NCBI RefSeq assembly: GCF_019746015.1 | Contig: NZ_JAIESM010000081.1 | Span: 1-44,482, forward strand | Source of the DNA: Sphingomonas sp. | GTDB taxonomy: Bacteria; Pseudomonadota; Alphaproteobacteria; Sphingomonadales; Sphingomonadaceae | Reading direction: 5' to 3' | Length of the DNA: 44,482 bases | Part shown: positions 8,667-16,595 of the stretch, one piece after another | How the letters are laid out: each line of letters starts with the position of its first letter | Position numbering within the stretch: position 1 is the stretch's first letter | Notes under the pieces: generated by a model | The model's database searches: none | The model's input: the letters and a program-made list of their open reading frames with translations, nothing else | What the model was told of the DNA's origin: nothing | Position numbers and translations under genes: made by a program

Positions 8667-9826
8667 AAAAGGACGCGATTGTTGCCGCTATCGGCAACCG
8701 CCACCAGATCACCCAGCGCTGACAGGCCATAGGGCCAGCACAGGCTGTCTCGTTCGGGCATGCCCCAGCGATTGTCGCCTTTGCTGGCGAAGTCCGGCTG
8801 ACCACAAAGCCGGTTCGCCGCAATGCCGGTGGCGCTGTCTGCCCAGCCGAGCAGACGCGAGTTCGCGGTATCGGCCACAATCAGCTGGCCACCGGCTTCA
8901 ACCGTCGCATAGGGCATGTTCACACTGGCCGCGCTGGGATAGTAGGAGGACATATTGTGATCGCAATGCGCGGCGTCCCGCTGTCCCAGGATTGCGTCGC
9001 AAGGCGCGCCATTGTGCTCTGGAAATCCGCGCCACAGCATTACACGATTGTTGCCGCTATCTGCCAGCGCGAGATGGCCATTCCACCAGCAGGCTCCATG
9101 CGGCCACCGCATCGACATCGCCGTGACTTCGCCGCCCGCGTTCTCGTCGCGCGTAGAGAAGTCGTGCTGGCCCAGCACCAGATCGGCTGGCTGGCCGGTT
9201 TCTGAAGGATCGCTCCAAACCAGCAGGCGGCGGTTGCCGCTGTCGCATACGACCAGTCTGCCGGCCACTTCGGCCACGCCATAGGGCCAGTGCAGGCTGG
9301 CCGAGGTTGGACGGTCAGCGCCGCGATTGGCCAGAACGGATTCACTATCCTCCTGACCCAGCACCAGATCGGCTGGCTGGCCATTGCCTGTTGGCACTTC
9401 GCGCCAGATCAGCACGCGGTGGTTCCAGGCATCAGCCACGGCTAATCCGCCGCGCCATGAGCACAGGCCAGTTGGCACATTGAGCGTAGCAGGACCGGGA
9501 GGCCCCTTGGCGTTGCGGCCTTCGCGTGAGAAACTCGGCTGGCCGATCAGAATGTCGGCAGGCTCATTGTCCGATTGTGGAATTTTTCGCCATCCCAGCA
9601 GCCGATGATGCCCGGTATCCGCGACCCACAATGTTCCATCAGGATGCAGGCAGACACCGCGCGGCCCGAACAGGCTTGCAGCGGCGGGAGACAGCGGCGT
9701 TGCAATGTCGCCGGGCGACCACCCGAGCACAACGCGCGGCCCGCCTTCTTCCAGCAGCGGTGCCCCCGCGATTTGCGTCCCTTCGGCTTTGACCGGACGG
9801 AAGGAGGGCGCGAGCGATACTTTCAT
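8648..9826 (-). CDS. NHL-repeat six-bladed beta-propeller protein of the hydrogenase operon
   Basis: This 392-aa protein is built from six repeats, each containing a VADxxxxRLLxW-type strand: VADTGHHRLLGW, VADAWNHRVLIW, VCDSGNRRLLVW, LADSGNNRVMLW, VADTANSRLLGW and VADSGNNRVLLW. Each is paired with an LGQ/CGQ-type turn. Six blades would close one propeller. There is no signal peptide, so it is probably cytoplasmic. I chose the ATG at 9826, which overlaps the stop of the NifU/Rieske gene (ATGA). NHL proteins are known neighbours of group 2a/1h hydrogenases, but I know of no biochemical role; a protein-interaction platform is the simplest guess. Confidence 0.85.
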   Translation of the reverse strand: MKVSLAPSFRPVKAEGTQIAGAPLLEEGGPRVVLGWSPGDIATPLSPAAASLFGPRGVCLHPDGTLWVADTGHHRLLGWRKIPQSDNEPADILIGQPSFSREGRNAKGPPGPATLNVPTGLCSWRGGLAVADAWNHRVLIWREVPTGNGQPADLVLGQEDSESVLANRGADRPTSASLHWPYGVAEVAGRLVVCDSGNRRLLVWSDPSETGQPADLVLGQHDFSTRDENAGGEVTAMSMRWPHGACWWNGHLALADSGNNRVMLWRGFPEHNGAPCDAILGQRDAAHCDHNMSSYYPSAASVNMPYATVEAGGQLIVADTANSRLLGWADSATGIAANRLCGQPDFASKGDNRWGMPERDSLCWPYGLSALGDLVAVADSGNNRVLLWNLAR

Positions 9827-10689
9827 CGCGTCAGCCTCAGTTCGATGGCGTCCCCTCGGACGCGTACGGCATGAGGTTGCAATTGCACTTCCGGTGCCGT
9901 CAGGCATTCACCGCTTTCGAGCGCATAACGGAAACCATGGTGCGGACAGGTGATGAAGCCATCGGTAATTTCCGCCTGGTCCATCGGCATGCCAAGATGC
10001 GCACAGGCGTTCTCGAAACAGGTAACCTTGTCCCCGAAGCGCGAAAGAAGCAGCGAACGCCCTTCCAGCTCCAGGACAGAAGTCGTCCCGTCGGGCAATT
10101 CAGTCAGTTGCAGCGCGTGGAGCCAGCCTTCATGCTCATGCGCGGCGAAGGGAGAGGTGAAATGCACCGTGTCACCGCCGCCGCCACCCAGCCCCTTGGC
10201 CTGTTTGACTTCGCGGATTTCGGGCACTTGCTCAGTGATCGCTTTCTTTACCCCGGCATAGAAAGTCAGCGCCGAAGCGGGACATCCATCACAGGCCCCC
10301 AGAAAACGGACCACTGCCTTGTCGCCAGATACTTCGACCAGTTCGGCATCGCCGCCATGGCCGGCCAGCGTCGGGCGCACCGTGGCAAGCGCGGCATCGA
10401 CCCGCTCGAACAGGCTGGCCTTGAGGATGCCATGGCGGCGGAGCACGCAATAGACCACCTCGTCCGCCGCCGCCTGACGCAAAGCCTCGGCTGCGCCGGG
10501 CAGCTCACGCAGCGACCGGATCAGGCGACGGAAGGCTTCGGCATTGAGCGCGTCAAGCGCCGCTGCCCGTGCCTGCGCACCATTGCGTGCACCTTCTTCC
10601 CAGTTCTCTGCCAGCGCTTCCAGCGCGGTCAGATCCCCCAGCAGGCGGGAAAGCGTTGGCTCGGGCCGCTGGGGATCCGCCTCTGACAT
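9823..10689 (-). CDS. NifU C-terminal domain / Rieske [2Fe-2S] fusion protein
   Basis: This 288-aa two-domain iron-sulfur protein has an alpha-helical N-terminus (about 1-95) and a NifU-type domain with LGACDGCPASALTF near residue 140, whose CxxC pair binds a cluster. A C-terminal Rieske ferredoxin domain follows, with CAHLGMP and CPHHGFRY supplying the C-x-H and C-x2-H ligands. It resembles the Rieske/NifU proteins encoded with Huc-type hydrogenases and is a good candidate for the electron acceptor of HupSL. No signal peptide is present, in line with a cytoplasm-facing enzyme. The start ATG at 10689 lies four bases after the preceding stop. An upstream in-frame extension exists but would overlap the small membrane-protein gene. 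Confidence 0.9.
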   Translation of the reverse strand: MSEADPQRPEPTLSRLLGDLTALEALAENWEEGARNGAQARAAALDALNAEAFRRLIRSLRELPGAAEALRQAAADEVVYCVLRRHGILKASLFERVDAALATVRPTLAGHGGDAELVEVSGDKAVVRFLGACDGCPASALTFYAGVKKAITEQVPEIREVKQAKGLGGGGGDTVHFTSPFAAHEHEGWLHALQLTELPDGTTSVLELEGRSLLLSRFGDKVTCFENACAHLGMPMDQAEITDGFITCPHHGFRYALESGECLTAPEVQLQPHAVRVRGDAIELRLTR

Positions 10690-10693
10690 CGGA

Positions 10694-10915
10694 TCAGGCG
10701 TACTTGATGTTCCGGTAGAGGTAAGGCTGAAGCAAGCCGCCCACCAGGCCCCCGGCAATCGCCGCTCCCCATAGTGGTGCAACCATGCCAACCAATACAG
10801 TTGCAACGGTAGCTGCGGCAGCCCCGGTCACAAGTAGACGGATGGCGAGGGCCGTATCCTGGAACAGCTTGCCCTGAAAAAACAACTTGGTTGAACTGAA
10901 AACCATATCAAACAT
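10694..10915 (-). CDS. small hydrophobic protein (73 aa) in hydrogenase operon
   Basis: This 73-aa protein has a strongly hydrophobic, Gly/Ala-rich stretch at about residues 22-62 (two short membrane helices possible) and ends with YLYRNIKYA. It belongs to no family I recognise. It lies between another tiny hydrophobic gene and the NifU/Rieske gene with 4-11 bp spacing, and a GGGAG ribosome site precedes the ATG. Since HupS/HupL have no Tat signal or membrane anchor, this pair could tether the enzyme to the membrane or conduct quinone, as HucM does for mycobacterial Huc. That is inference from position and hydrophobicity only. Confidence 0.7.
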   Translation of the reverse strand: MFDMVFSSTKLFFQGKLFQDTALAIRLLVTGAAAATVATVLVGMVAPLWGAAIAGGLVGGLLQPYLYRNIKYA

Positions 10916-10926
10916 GGTAGTCTCCC

Positions 10927-11139
10927 TCAGGCCGATTGCATGAAAAACAGCACGGCGAGTCCCATGACTACACCGGGAACTCCGGCGAGCAGGCCGTATA
11001 GCCCGCCCAGTTGGGCTGCCAGTTGCTTGCCCAGCGCAGCCCCGCCAATCTTCAGGCCCGAGAGCGCGCCGCCGACAAGAGCCCCTGCTATTCCGGCCAC
11101 TAGGGCCAGCAGTAAAATTACGAGCAAATTCACCTCCAT
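10927..11139 (-). CDS. small Gly/Ala-rich hydrophobic protein (70 aa) in hydrogenase operon
   Basis: This 70-aa protein consists of a hydrophobic N-terminal helix (VNLLVILLLALVAGIAGALV), a Gly-rich centre (SGLKIGGAALGKQL) and a second hydrophobic helix ending FFMQSA. It probably forms a membrane hairpin. It starts six bases after the TPR gene stop and is followed within 11 bp by a second small hydrophobic gene. No family is recognised. A role as membrane tether or quinone channel for the hydrogenase is possible from context. Confidence 0.7.
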   Translation of the reverse strand: MEVNLLVILLLALVAGIAGALVGGALSGLKIGGAALGKQLAAQLGGLYGLLAGVPGVVMGLAVLFFMQSA

Positions 11140-11145
11140 TGTTCT

Positions 11146-12144
11146 CTAAAATCCGCCGTTGGCGCGCGAGGGTTCGCCGCGCACTGCCATTTCAAGTTCG
11201 ATGATCGTTTGCGCCGCGCTCTCGGCCCGGTCCTGCGCTCCGGAAGCGGCAAATATTTCGCGCGCTTCGCGCAGCAGCTTGATCGCCTGCGCGATGTTGC
11301 GTGGATTGCCTGCTTCTCCGTCTTCCGGATCGTCAGGGAGGTTGCAAAGGCAATTGGCCTTGTTCGCTATGGTGTTGGCATATTCAAGCGGAGTGTTGTC
11401 CCGCTGGCGCACCTTCAACGCCTCGTCATAGGCCTCCAGCGCACGGAAACCGTTCTCGACCCGGTGGCTCGATGATGCATATTGCAGCGCATTGCCCAGA
11501 TTGTTCTGCAGCATTGCATATTCCATCGGCTGATCGATCAGATTGACCGCCGAAAGTCCTTCTTCAAATGATTGCACCGCCAGCGCTTCGCTGATCTTGC
11601 CGCTTTCGCTCGTAATCGGAACGGAGAGGAAGGCGGTCGCCAGATTGTTGTTCAGAATGGCATATTCGCGTGGATGACGCAGCTTGTTGAACGTCCGCAG
11701 CGATCGCTGATAGGCGGATATTGCATCTGTAATTCGTGCCATGCCTGCGCCTGCAAGAGTCTGCAGGGCGAGGCCAAGGTTCATTTCCGCTTCAGCCACC
11801 TCTTCGCCGCTGCCTCCCTCCGCCAGGACCGGTGTTGCCTGTTTCAGCAAGTCACGAGCCTGTTCGATCGGTGCGGCAATTTCGGAAGGAATTGCCATGA
11901 GCGCCGTGGCCATTCGCGCACGAATCCGGGCAGTCAGCAGTGCATCCTGGTCTCCGCACTGATGGATTGCCTGTTCATAGAGTTCGATGGCTGCCAGCAG
12001 GTCGTCGGCTTCCTTCGGCCGCTGTTGCAGACCCATGGCAATTTCCATGAGCATTTCGGCTTTCTCGATAACCGAAGCGTCACTTTCCTCCACCACCTTC
12101 AAGGCGGCCGCCAGCTGATCCTCTGTGCGACTGAGCGCAACCAT
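11146..12144 (-). CDS. TPR-repeat protein of the hydrogenase operon
   Basis: This 332-aa, predominantly helical protein has several TPR-like units. Examples are AEAEMNLGLALQTLAG, YAILNNNLATAFLSV, YAMLQNNLGNALQYAS and YANTIANKANCLCNLP, each followed by an AL/YxxAL helix. It has no signal peptide. TPR proteins of this kind accompany group 2a hydrogenase structural genes in cyanobacteria and actinobacteria (from memory), and are assumed to assist assembly. A GGGGAG site lies upstream of the ATG. A 96-bp gap upstream, AT-rich near 12210-12240, could hold a secondary promoter. Confidence 0.8.
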   Translation of the reverse strand: MVALSRTEDQLAAALKVVEESDASVIEKAEMLMEIAMGLQQRPKEADDLLAAIELYEQAIHQCGDQDALLTARIRARMATALMAIPSEIAAPIEQARDLLKQATPVLAEGGSGEEVAEAEMNLGLALQTLAGAGMARITDAISAYQRSLRTFNKLRHPREYAILNNNLATAFLSVPITSESGKISEALAVQSFEEGLSAVNLIDQPMEYAMLQNNLGNALQYASSSHRVENGFRALEAYDEALKVRQRDNTPLEYANTIANKANCLCNLPDDPEDGEAGNPRNIAQAIKLLREAREIFAASGAQDRAESAAQTIIELEMAVRGEPSRANGGF

Positions 12145-12240
12145 CCCGACTCTCCCCGGCCTCCCCTTGATCGGATTCGGGCCTGCAGCCCTTAAAACGA
12201 GCGCCGGGTAAATTGTCTACCAGTTTTTCGTTATGTAAAC

Positions 12241-12552
12241 TTAGTTATCAGTTACGGGGAGGTCCGCAAGAAGCGCCGCATCTCCGCTTGACCACCTTAC
12301 GGGGACGTCCTGCGCCTCGAAGTCGGCCAGGCCGTGCGCCTCGAACACATCGAAAGCGCCAACTACCCGATCACCCTGAGCATTGCGTTGTTTCAACAGC
12401 GCTCCTCCGGCCGCCGCGTGAAACACCGGCAAAATCCGCAAGGTCGCGCCATCGATCAGCACCGCAACTGCATCGATGCCCGAGAAATAGGTAGCGACCA
12501 GGCCTGCGGGAAACCGGATCGTCCCGCGCGCGACCGAGATGGTCTGCTCCAT
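12241..12552 (-). CDS. hypothetical protein, 103 aa, in hydrogenase operon
   Basis: The family is not recognised. The protein is 103 aa, soluble and acidic, with a run of short beta-type segments (ISVARGTIRF, AVAVLIDGATLRILPVF) and no Cys. It starts three bases after the stop of the maturation protease gene, so it is co-transcribed with it. Its place between the HupD-type protease and the TPR protein suggests a role in large-subunit handling, but nothing in the sequence proves this. Confidence 0.65.
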   Translation of the reverse strand: MEQTISVARGTIRFPAGLVATYFSGIDAVAVLIDGATLRILPVFHAAAGGALLKQRNAQGDRVVGAFDVFEAHGLADFEAQDVPVRWSSGDAALLADLPVTDN

Positions 12553-12555
12553 GAC

Positions 12556-13056
12556 TTAAGCCTCGGGGGCGATGACGAGCCGCGCCGCGATCTTGGCCGC
12601 CACCTTCTCGACCGCTGCAACTACCGGCCCGGAAAGCTCGGTGGCATAGTCCAGCGTCTGCGCTTCGATCAGATAGACTTGCACATCAGAAGGGAAGTCA
12701 TCGCCAAAGATCTTGCGTCCCACAAACAGGGCGTTGTCCCAACGGAACGCGTGAAGACCCACGCCATGGACCGGTTCTGCCGCCAGCACATCGCCGGGAA
12801 CCTCGTAGATAGCCCCCGGCTTGCCTTCGGGCTCCCTTGCATCGATCACGATAAGCTGCTGCGCCCCGCGCGCACGGTACATCACTGCCATCCCATCAGT
12901 GCCGGCATCCAGCAGCGCTACATCAGACGGCAAATCTTCAGCAGCAAGCCGGGCGATGACGGCCGGACCAGCCCCGTCATCACCGCGATTGATATTGCCG
13001 CAGCCAATGATCGCAGTGGCAGGTGCGTCTAAATTCGCCACAGGCGGCACGACCAC
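12556..13056 (-). CDS. hupD: HupD-type hydrogenase maturation endopeptidase
   Basis: This nickel-dependent protease removes the C-terminal peptide of HupL after Ni insertion. The N-terminal motif IIGCGNINRGDDGAGPAV matches the family signature with its metal-binding acid, and DAGTDGMAV and HGVGLHAF hold the second acidic ligand and the His. The length of about 166 aa is normal. The GTG at 13056 overlaps the preceding gene by 28 bases; a GTG at 13041 gives a start closer to the motif and is equally plausible. Its expected substrate is the HupL tail after the DSCLVCTVH motif. Confidence 0.88.
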   Translation of the reverse strand: MVVPPVANLDAPATAIIGCGNINRGDDGAGPAVIARLAAEDLPSDVALLDAGTDGMAVMYRARGAQQLIVIDAREPEGKPGAIYEVPGDVLAAEPVHGVGLHAFRWDNALFVGRKIFGDDFPSDVQVYLIEAQTLDYATELSGPVVAAVEKVAAKIAARLVIAPEA

Positions 13057-13346
13057 TCGGGTTCAACCGGCAGCATAAGTTCAGGCAGATCACAGAAACG
13101 GCGCTTGATAAGGTAATACATGCAGGTTTCGCAGGGCTGTTCCAGTTCATCAGCCGTGATGGTGTGATCTGTAAACCCGGCAATCACAAGTTTGGAAGCA
13201 AGGTCCTTGCCTTCCGATTGCAGGCGGGACACGATCGCGTTGACCTGCGCGGAGTCTTCGGCTCTGGGGAAGACTTCGGTTTCAAGGCCGCCAGCCAGAA
13301 GACCCGCGATCTCCCGCCGTAGGGTTTCGTCTGCATCAGTGGCCAT
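13029..13346 (-). CDS. small Cys-motif protein, paralogue 2 (105 aa)
   Basis: This 105-aa protein has a helical N-terminus and a C-terminal module with four Cys spaced C-x2-C-x9-C-x14-C (CETCMYYL, RRFCDLPEL, EPEWSCRLWRI). It is a paralogue of the gene directly upstream, with which it shares the whole C-terminal module, including CDLPEL, LPxEPEW and the terminal CRLWRI. Four Cys with this spacing could bind zinc or an Fe-S cluster. The start ATG at 13346 has a good AGGAG site six bases upstream. Its position immediately after hupL and before the protease suggests a maturation or electron-transfer helper; no family name is known to me. Confidence 0.75.
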   Translation of the reverse strand: MATDADETLRREIAGLLAGGLETEVFPRAEDSAQVNAIVSRLQSEGKDLASKLVIAGFTDHTITADELEQPCETCMYYLIKRRFCDLPELMLPVEPEWSCRLWRI

Positions 13347-13357
13347 GCGCAACTCCT

Positions 13358-13738
13358 TCAAATGCGCCAGAGGCGACACCACCATTCGGGCTCGGCGGGC
13401 AAGCTTAGCTCCGGCAGGTCACACCAGCGCCTGTGGACCAGATAATACATGCATTCCTGACAGCGCATCTCGTCTGCCCCGTACGGGCGAAGCAACCAGC
13501 CGGAAATGTCGAGCTTGGCCCTTAGATCATCCGGGTCGAGCGCCCTTAACTCGTCAAGAATGCCTGAAAACTCGCGGTCGGTTTCGGGAAATGGCTCAAC
13601 CTGCGTTTCCAGCCCTTCGTTGAGATAATCCTCGATCATGCGCAGAAGTGTCGCATGATCGGCCTCTGAAGGCACCACGCCATACCGGGACAGGAGCCAT
13701 TCGCGCTGGCGCTGCAATTCGGTGTTGTCGCCAGTCAT
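13358..13738 (-). CDS. small Cys-motif protein, paralogue 1 (126 aa)
   Basis: This 126-aa protein is paralogous to its downstream neighbour. The C-terminal module reads CQECMYYL, RRWCDLPEL and EPEWWCRLWRI, with the same C-x2-C-x9-C-x14-C spacing. The N-terminal part (about 70 aa) is helical and acidic, with LLSRYGVVPSEADH differing from the partner. I chose the ATG at 13738; a TTG at 13756 is the upstream alternative. It is the first gene after hupL, separated by a 89-bp gap that contains a 10-bp stem hairpin. The function is unknown; metal binding is likely from the Cys pattern. Confidence 0.75.
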   Translation of the reverse strand: MTGDNTELQRQREWLLSRYGVVPSEADHATLLRMIEDYLNEGLETQVEPFPETDREFSGILDELRALDPDDLRAKLDISGWLLRPYGADEMRCQECMYYLVHRRWCDLPELSLPAEPEWWCRLWRI

Positions 13739-13781
13739 TCCGGCGCATTCTCCCAACGGGTTGTTATTCTATTCGCAGCCT

Positions 13782-13816
13782 CGGGTGGGAGACACCTCAC
13801 AGCGTCCTCCCACCCG
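13782..13816 (-). other. intercistronic hairpin after hupL
   Basis: CGGGTGGGAG and CTCCCACCCG form a perfect 10-bp stem with a 15-base loop, 12 bases beyond the hupL stop. No T-run follows, so it probably acts as a processing or stabilising structure that lets hupSL message exceed that of the downstream genes, rather than as a full terminator. Confidence 0.6.
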
Positions 13817-13827
13817 GCGGCCCGATA

Positions 13828-15423
13828 TCAAGCTGTGCGGAAGCGCGCCAGTTCCTCGCCCGTTTTCGCATCGTGTGCGTGGACCGTACAAACCAGGCAG
13901 CTGTCGTAGGAACGGCAGACATGTCCGACTTCAACCGGATCGGCAGTATTTGTAATCGGGGTGCCGATGAGTGCCTCCTCGATCGGTCCCAACTCGCCAT
14001 TGCTCGCACGCGGGCCGACATTCCATGTGGTCGGAGCGATGATCTGGTAATTGTGGATCTTGCCATCGCGCACGTCGATCCAGTGGCACAAGGCGCCACG
14101 CGCAGCCTCGGTCGCGCCCCATCCCTGGCCATCGCGCTCAGTAGGCTTGATGTACCATTCATCGTTGAGACGGAACTCGCGCAGGATGCGTTCGGCTTCG
14201 CGGTATAGCTTGCACAGCTCATGCAGGCGGGCGAAGTGGCGCAGGTAGGTCGAAGCGCCGCCAAGCTTGCGATACATGTCGAGCACCAGTCCATCACTGT
14301 GTTGCCAGGCCTCGCCATGATCGCCACCAGCGATCAGCTGCCGCGCGAGCGGGCCGGCCTCAAGACGACCATGTTCGGCGTGGCGAACGGCAGTCGACCA
14401 GCTGTATTTGCCATCAGTATCGATGTCGTTTTTCGCGATTGGCATCGTCGTCCGGTCGAATGGGTGGATATCGTCCCCTTCGTTGTACCACGCGCGCTGC
14501 ATGTCCTCGCGGACATTGCCCTGATCCATCAGCTTGAACGCGCCGCTGGCACCGTCGAACGTCCCCGATTTCATGATCACGGCGCTGTTGCGGCCTTCAA
14601 TCGTGGGGTTGTTGTAACGGTCTTCATGCGGGAGATAGCCCCACGAGATGAACTTGCCGTGGCCAGTGCCATATTTCTCCAGTCCGATGTCGAGCGACAT
14701 GCGGATAAACATGCCGAGATCGGAATTCGCGTGTTCCGGCCGCTCATCAAGCCACGCCATCAGTTGATCGTACGTGGTGATTTCCTCATAGCGCTCCATC
14801 GAGCAACCAAGGAACAACGGTTCGATCCAGTTGCGGCGGAAGTGCTCCAGGATCGACCAGGCGCGGGTCACGTCGGTCAGGGTCGGGGCGCACATCACGC
14901 CGCCAGGAACCATGAAGGAAGAATGCGGCCACTGCCCGCCAAGCAGGGCATAGATTTCTACCGGGCGGCCCGAAATGGTCACACCCGCTTCATAGGAGGT
15001 CCCTGTGAAGGGCGCATAGCGCTTCACCGCTTCTTCGTAGAACTTGGACTTCGCATAGTTCTGGTTGGTGTAGTCGATCATGAACAGACCATAGTGATGT
15101 CGCGGGATTGACTGGAGTGTTTCGACGATTTGCCCGAGATTGCGGGCAAGGATCGCGTTACGCGGAACGGTGGTACCCCAGGCGGAATCGAGTGCCCAGG
15201 CAGCACAGGACAGGTGCGAGGCACCGCAGATGCCGCAAGCACGAGGCGTAACGACAAGCCCGGCCTGTGGATCCTTGTTCTTGAGGATGACTTCGAAGCC
15301 GCGGAACATTTCCGCTTGCGTCCATGCATTGGTGACGATCCCGTTCTCGATGTCGACGCGGACATCAAGGTCGCCCTCCACCCGGCCAACGGGCGAAATG
15401 TCGAGGGTTTGTGTAGCTGCCAT
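13828..15423 (-). CDS. hupL: [NiFe] uptake hydrogenase large subunit, group 2a-like
   Basis: This is the catalytic subunit holding the Ni-Fe centre that splits H2. The 531-aa protein has both Ni ligand motifs: L1 RACGICGASH near residue 60 and L2 DSCLVCTVH near the C-terminus. A 16-residue tail after the L2 His is the likely peptide removed by HupD. The N-terminus has the expected PVGRVEGDLDVRV signature, and MFRGFEVILKNKDPQAGLV is typical of cyanobacterial/Huc-type enzymes as I remember them. The ATG at 15423 has GGGAGAA upstream; an in-frame upstream extension lacks such a site. The HupS gene is 61 bp upstream, with a GC-rich hairpin between. Confidence 0.96.
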   Translation of the reverse strand: MAATQTLDISPVGRVEGDLDVRVDIENGIVTNAWTQAEMFRGFEVILKNKDPQAGLVVTPRACGICGASHLSCAAWALDSAWGTTVPRNAILARNLGQIVETLQSIPRHHYGLFMIDYTNQNYAKSKFYEEAVKRYAPFTGTSYEAGVTISGRPVEIYALLGGQWPHSSFMVPGGVMCAPTLTDVTRAWSILEHFRRNWIEPLFLGCSMERYEEITTYDQLMAWLDERPEHANSDLGMFIRMSLDIGLEKYGTGHGKFISWGYLPHEDRYNNPTIEGRNSAVIMKSGTFDGASGAFKLMDQGNVREDMQRAWYNEGDDIHPFDRTTMPIAKNDIDTDGKYSWSTAVRHAEHGRLEAGPLARQLIAGGDHGEAWQHSDGLVLDMYRKLGGASTYLRHFARLHELCKLYREAERILREFRLNDEWYIKPTERDGQGWGATEAARGALCHWIDVRDGKIHNYQIIAPTTWNVGPRASNGELGPIEEALIGTPITNTADPVEVGHVCRSYDSCLVCTVHAHDAKTGEELARFRTA

Positions 15424-15449
15424 TGTAATTCTCCCGAAATTCTGTGTGC

Positions 15450-15469
15450 GGCGCGCTTCGCTGCGCGCC
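15450..15469 (-). other. hupS-hupL intergenic hairpin
   Basis: GGCGCGC-TTCGCT-GCGCGCC forms a perfect 7-bp stem in the 61-bp gap between hupS and hupL. A hairpin in the same place has been described in filamentous cyanobacterial hupSL; here it may tune the subunit ratio (inference). Confidence 0.55.
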
Positions 15470-15484
15470 ATGAACCCTCATGAA

Positions 15485-16447
15485 TCAGACGACGAAGATA
15501 TCCTCTTCGGCCCACGCCGGAGCCGCACCCTTGGCGGCAGCTGTGAGCTTGACGTAGCCGGTACGATCAACCCCTAGCGGCAGATCCTTCGGCACGCCCA
15601 TCACAGTCTGGGTCTTGAAGACAGTTCCTGGGGCGAGATCGAAGAAGGGGAATTCCGGTTCCGTACAGCCAAGGCAGGGCATGCCAGCACGGGTCTTGGA
15701 CGAAACGCGGTTCCACAGAATGCGGTTGCAGGGGCTGTGAGTCATCGGGCCGCGGCACCCCAGATCGTAATAGAGGCAGCCCTTGCGCTGACCGAAGGCC
15801 GTGGTCGAGACCTTGTAGGCGAAGTGCATGTTGCGGGTGCAGCCCGTCTGCGTGAAGCTGGAGAAGAAGGTCTTTGGCCGATGGAATTCGTCCAGCGTCA
15901 GGTCGCCCGCGCGGCCCGTGGCAACGGCGACAAGGATCTGCGTTACCCAGTCAGGGTGAGCGGGGCAGCCGGGAATATTGATGACCGGAAGGCCAGCCTG
16001 AGACGTGAAGCCTTCGCCCAGCGCTCCACCCTTGGCCCGCTTGAGGAACTGCAAGCCTTCGCTTTCAGACGGGTTCGGCGCCGTTGCCGGGATGCCGCCC
16101 CAGGTGGCGCAATCGCCGATTGCCACAACAAATTGCGCCTTGGCAGAAAGATCTGCCACCCAGTCTTTCATCGGGCGGCCACAGAAGCGATTCCATTCGC
16201 CGGTACCGTTGGGCGCATTGATGACGCTGCCTTCGAACACGAAAATGTCGAGCGGGATTTCGCCGGAAAGGCACTTTTCCATCATGACTTTGACATTCTC
16301 ACCCAGCTCGAGGCCAAGCGAGGGATGCCAAAGGACATTGATGCCAAAATCCGTCACCAGATCGCATGCGCTGGGCTCCTCGGCATTAAGGAAGGACATG
16401 GTGTTGCCAGAGCACGCACCGCCTTGAAGCCACAACAGATTCGCCAT
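15485..16447 (-). CDS. hupS: [NiFe] uptake hydrogenase small subunit, group 2a-like
   Basis: This electron-transfer subunit carries the Fe-S relay from the Ni-Fe site. The 320-aa protein begins directly with MANLLWLQGGACSGNTMSF, so the proximal-cluster Cys motif is at the very N-terminus and there is no twin-arginine signal. The other ligand motifs are GDCATWGG, PGCPAHPDW, QTGCTRN, LGCRGP and MPCLGCTEPEF. The lack of a Tat leader and the wording of these motifs match cyanobacterial HupS/Huc small subunits and indicate an enzyme facing the cytoplasm. A GGGAGA site precedes the ATG. Transcription should start from the sigma-54 promoter at 16521-16535. Confidence 0.96.
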   Translation of the reverse strand: MANLLWLQGGACSGNTMSFLNAEEPSACDLVTDFGINVLWHPSLGLELGENVKVMMEKCLSGEIPLDIFVFEGSVINAPNGTGEWNRFCGRPMKDWVADLSAKAQFVVAIGDCATWGGIPATAPNPSESEGLQFLKRAKGGALGEGFTSQAGLPVINIPGCPAHPDWVTQILVAVATGRAGDLTLDEFHRPKTFFSSFTQTGCTRNMHFAYKVSTTAFGQRKGCLYYDLGCRGPMTHSPCNRILWNRVSSKTRAGMPCLGCTEPEFPFFDLAPGTVFKTQTVMGVPKDLPLGVDRTGYVKLTAAAKGAAPAWAEEDIFVV

Positions 16448-16520
16448 TTCTCAGTCTCCCAACTTCCCGGCGGAGTGCCCGACCGGCCAAATGCCCCTGC
16501 GGGCTATGGGAGGACATTAA

Positions 16521-16535
16521 GCATGATTCGTGCCA
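16521..16535 (-). promoter_or_regulatory. sigma-54 (-24/-12) promoter of hupS
   Basis: The minus strand reads TGGCACGAATCATGC. This matches the sigma-54 consensus TGGCACG-N4-TTGC at 14 of 15 defined or free positions, with GG and GC ten bases apart. It lies 74 bp upstream of the hupS ATG. The NtrC-type activator encoded just upstream is the obvious partner. Confidence 0.85.
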
Positions 16536-16595
16536 GAAAAATAATAAAGCATTTTCAGTATTTTATGATGAAGCTCATATTTTCGGCGAAGAAAA

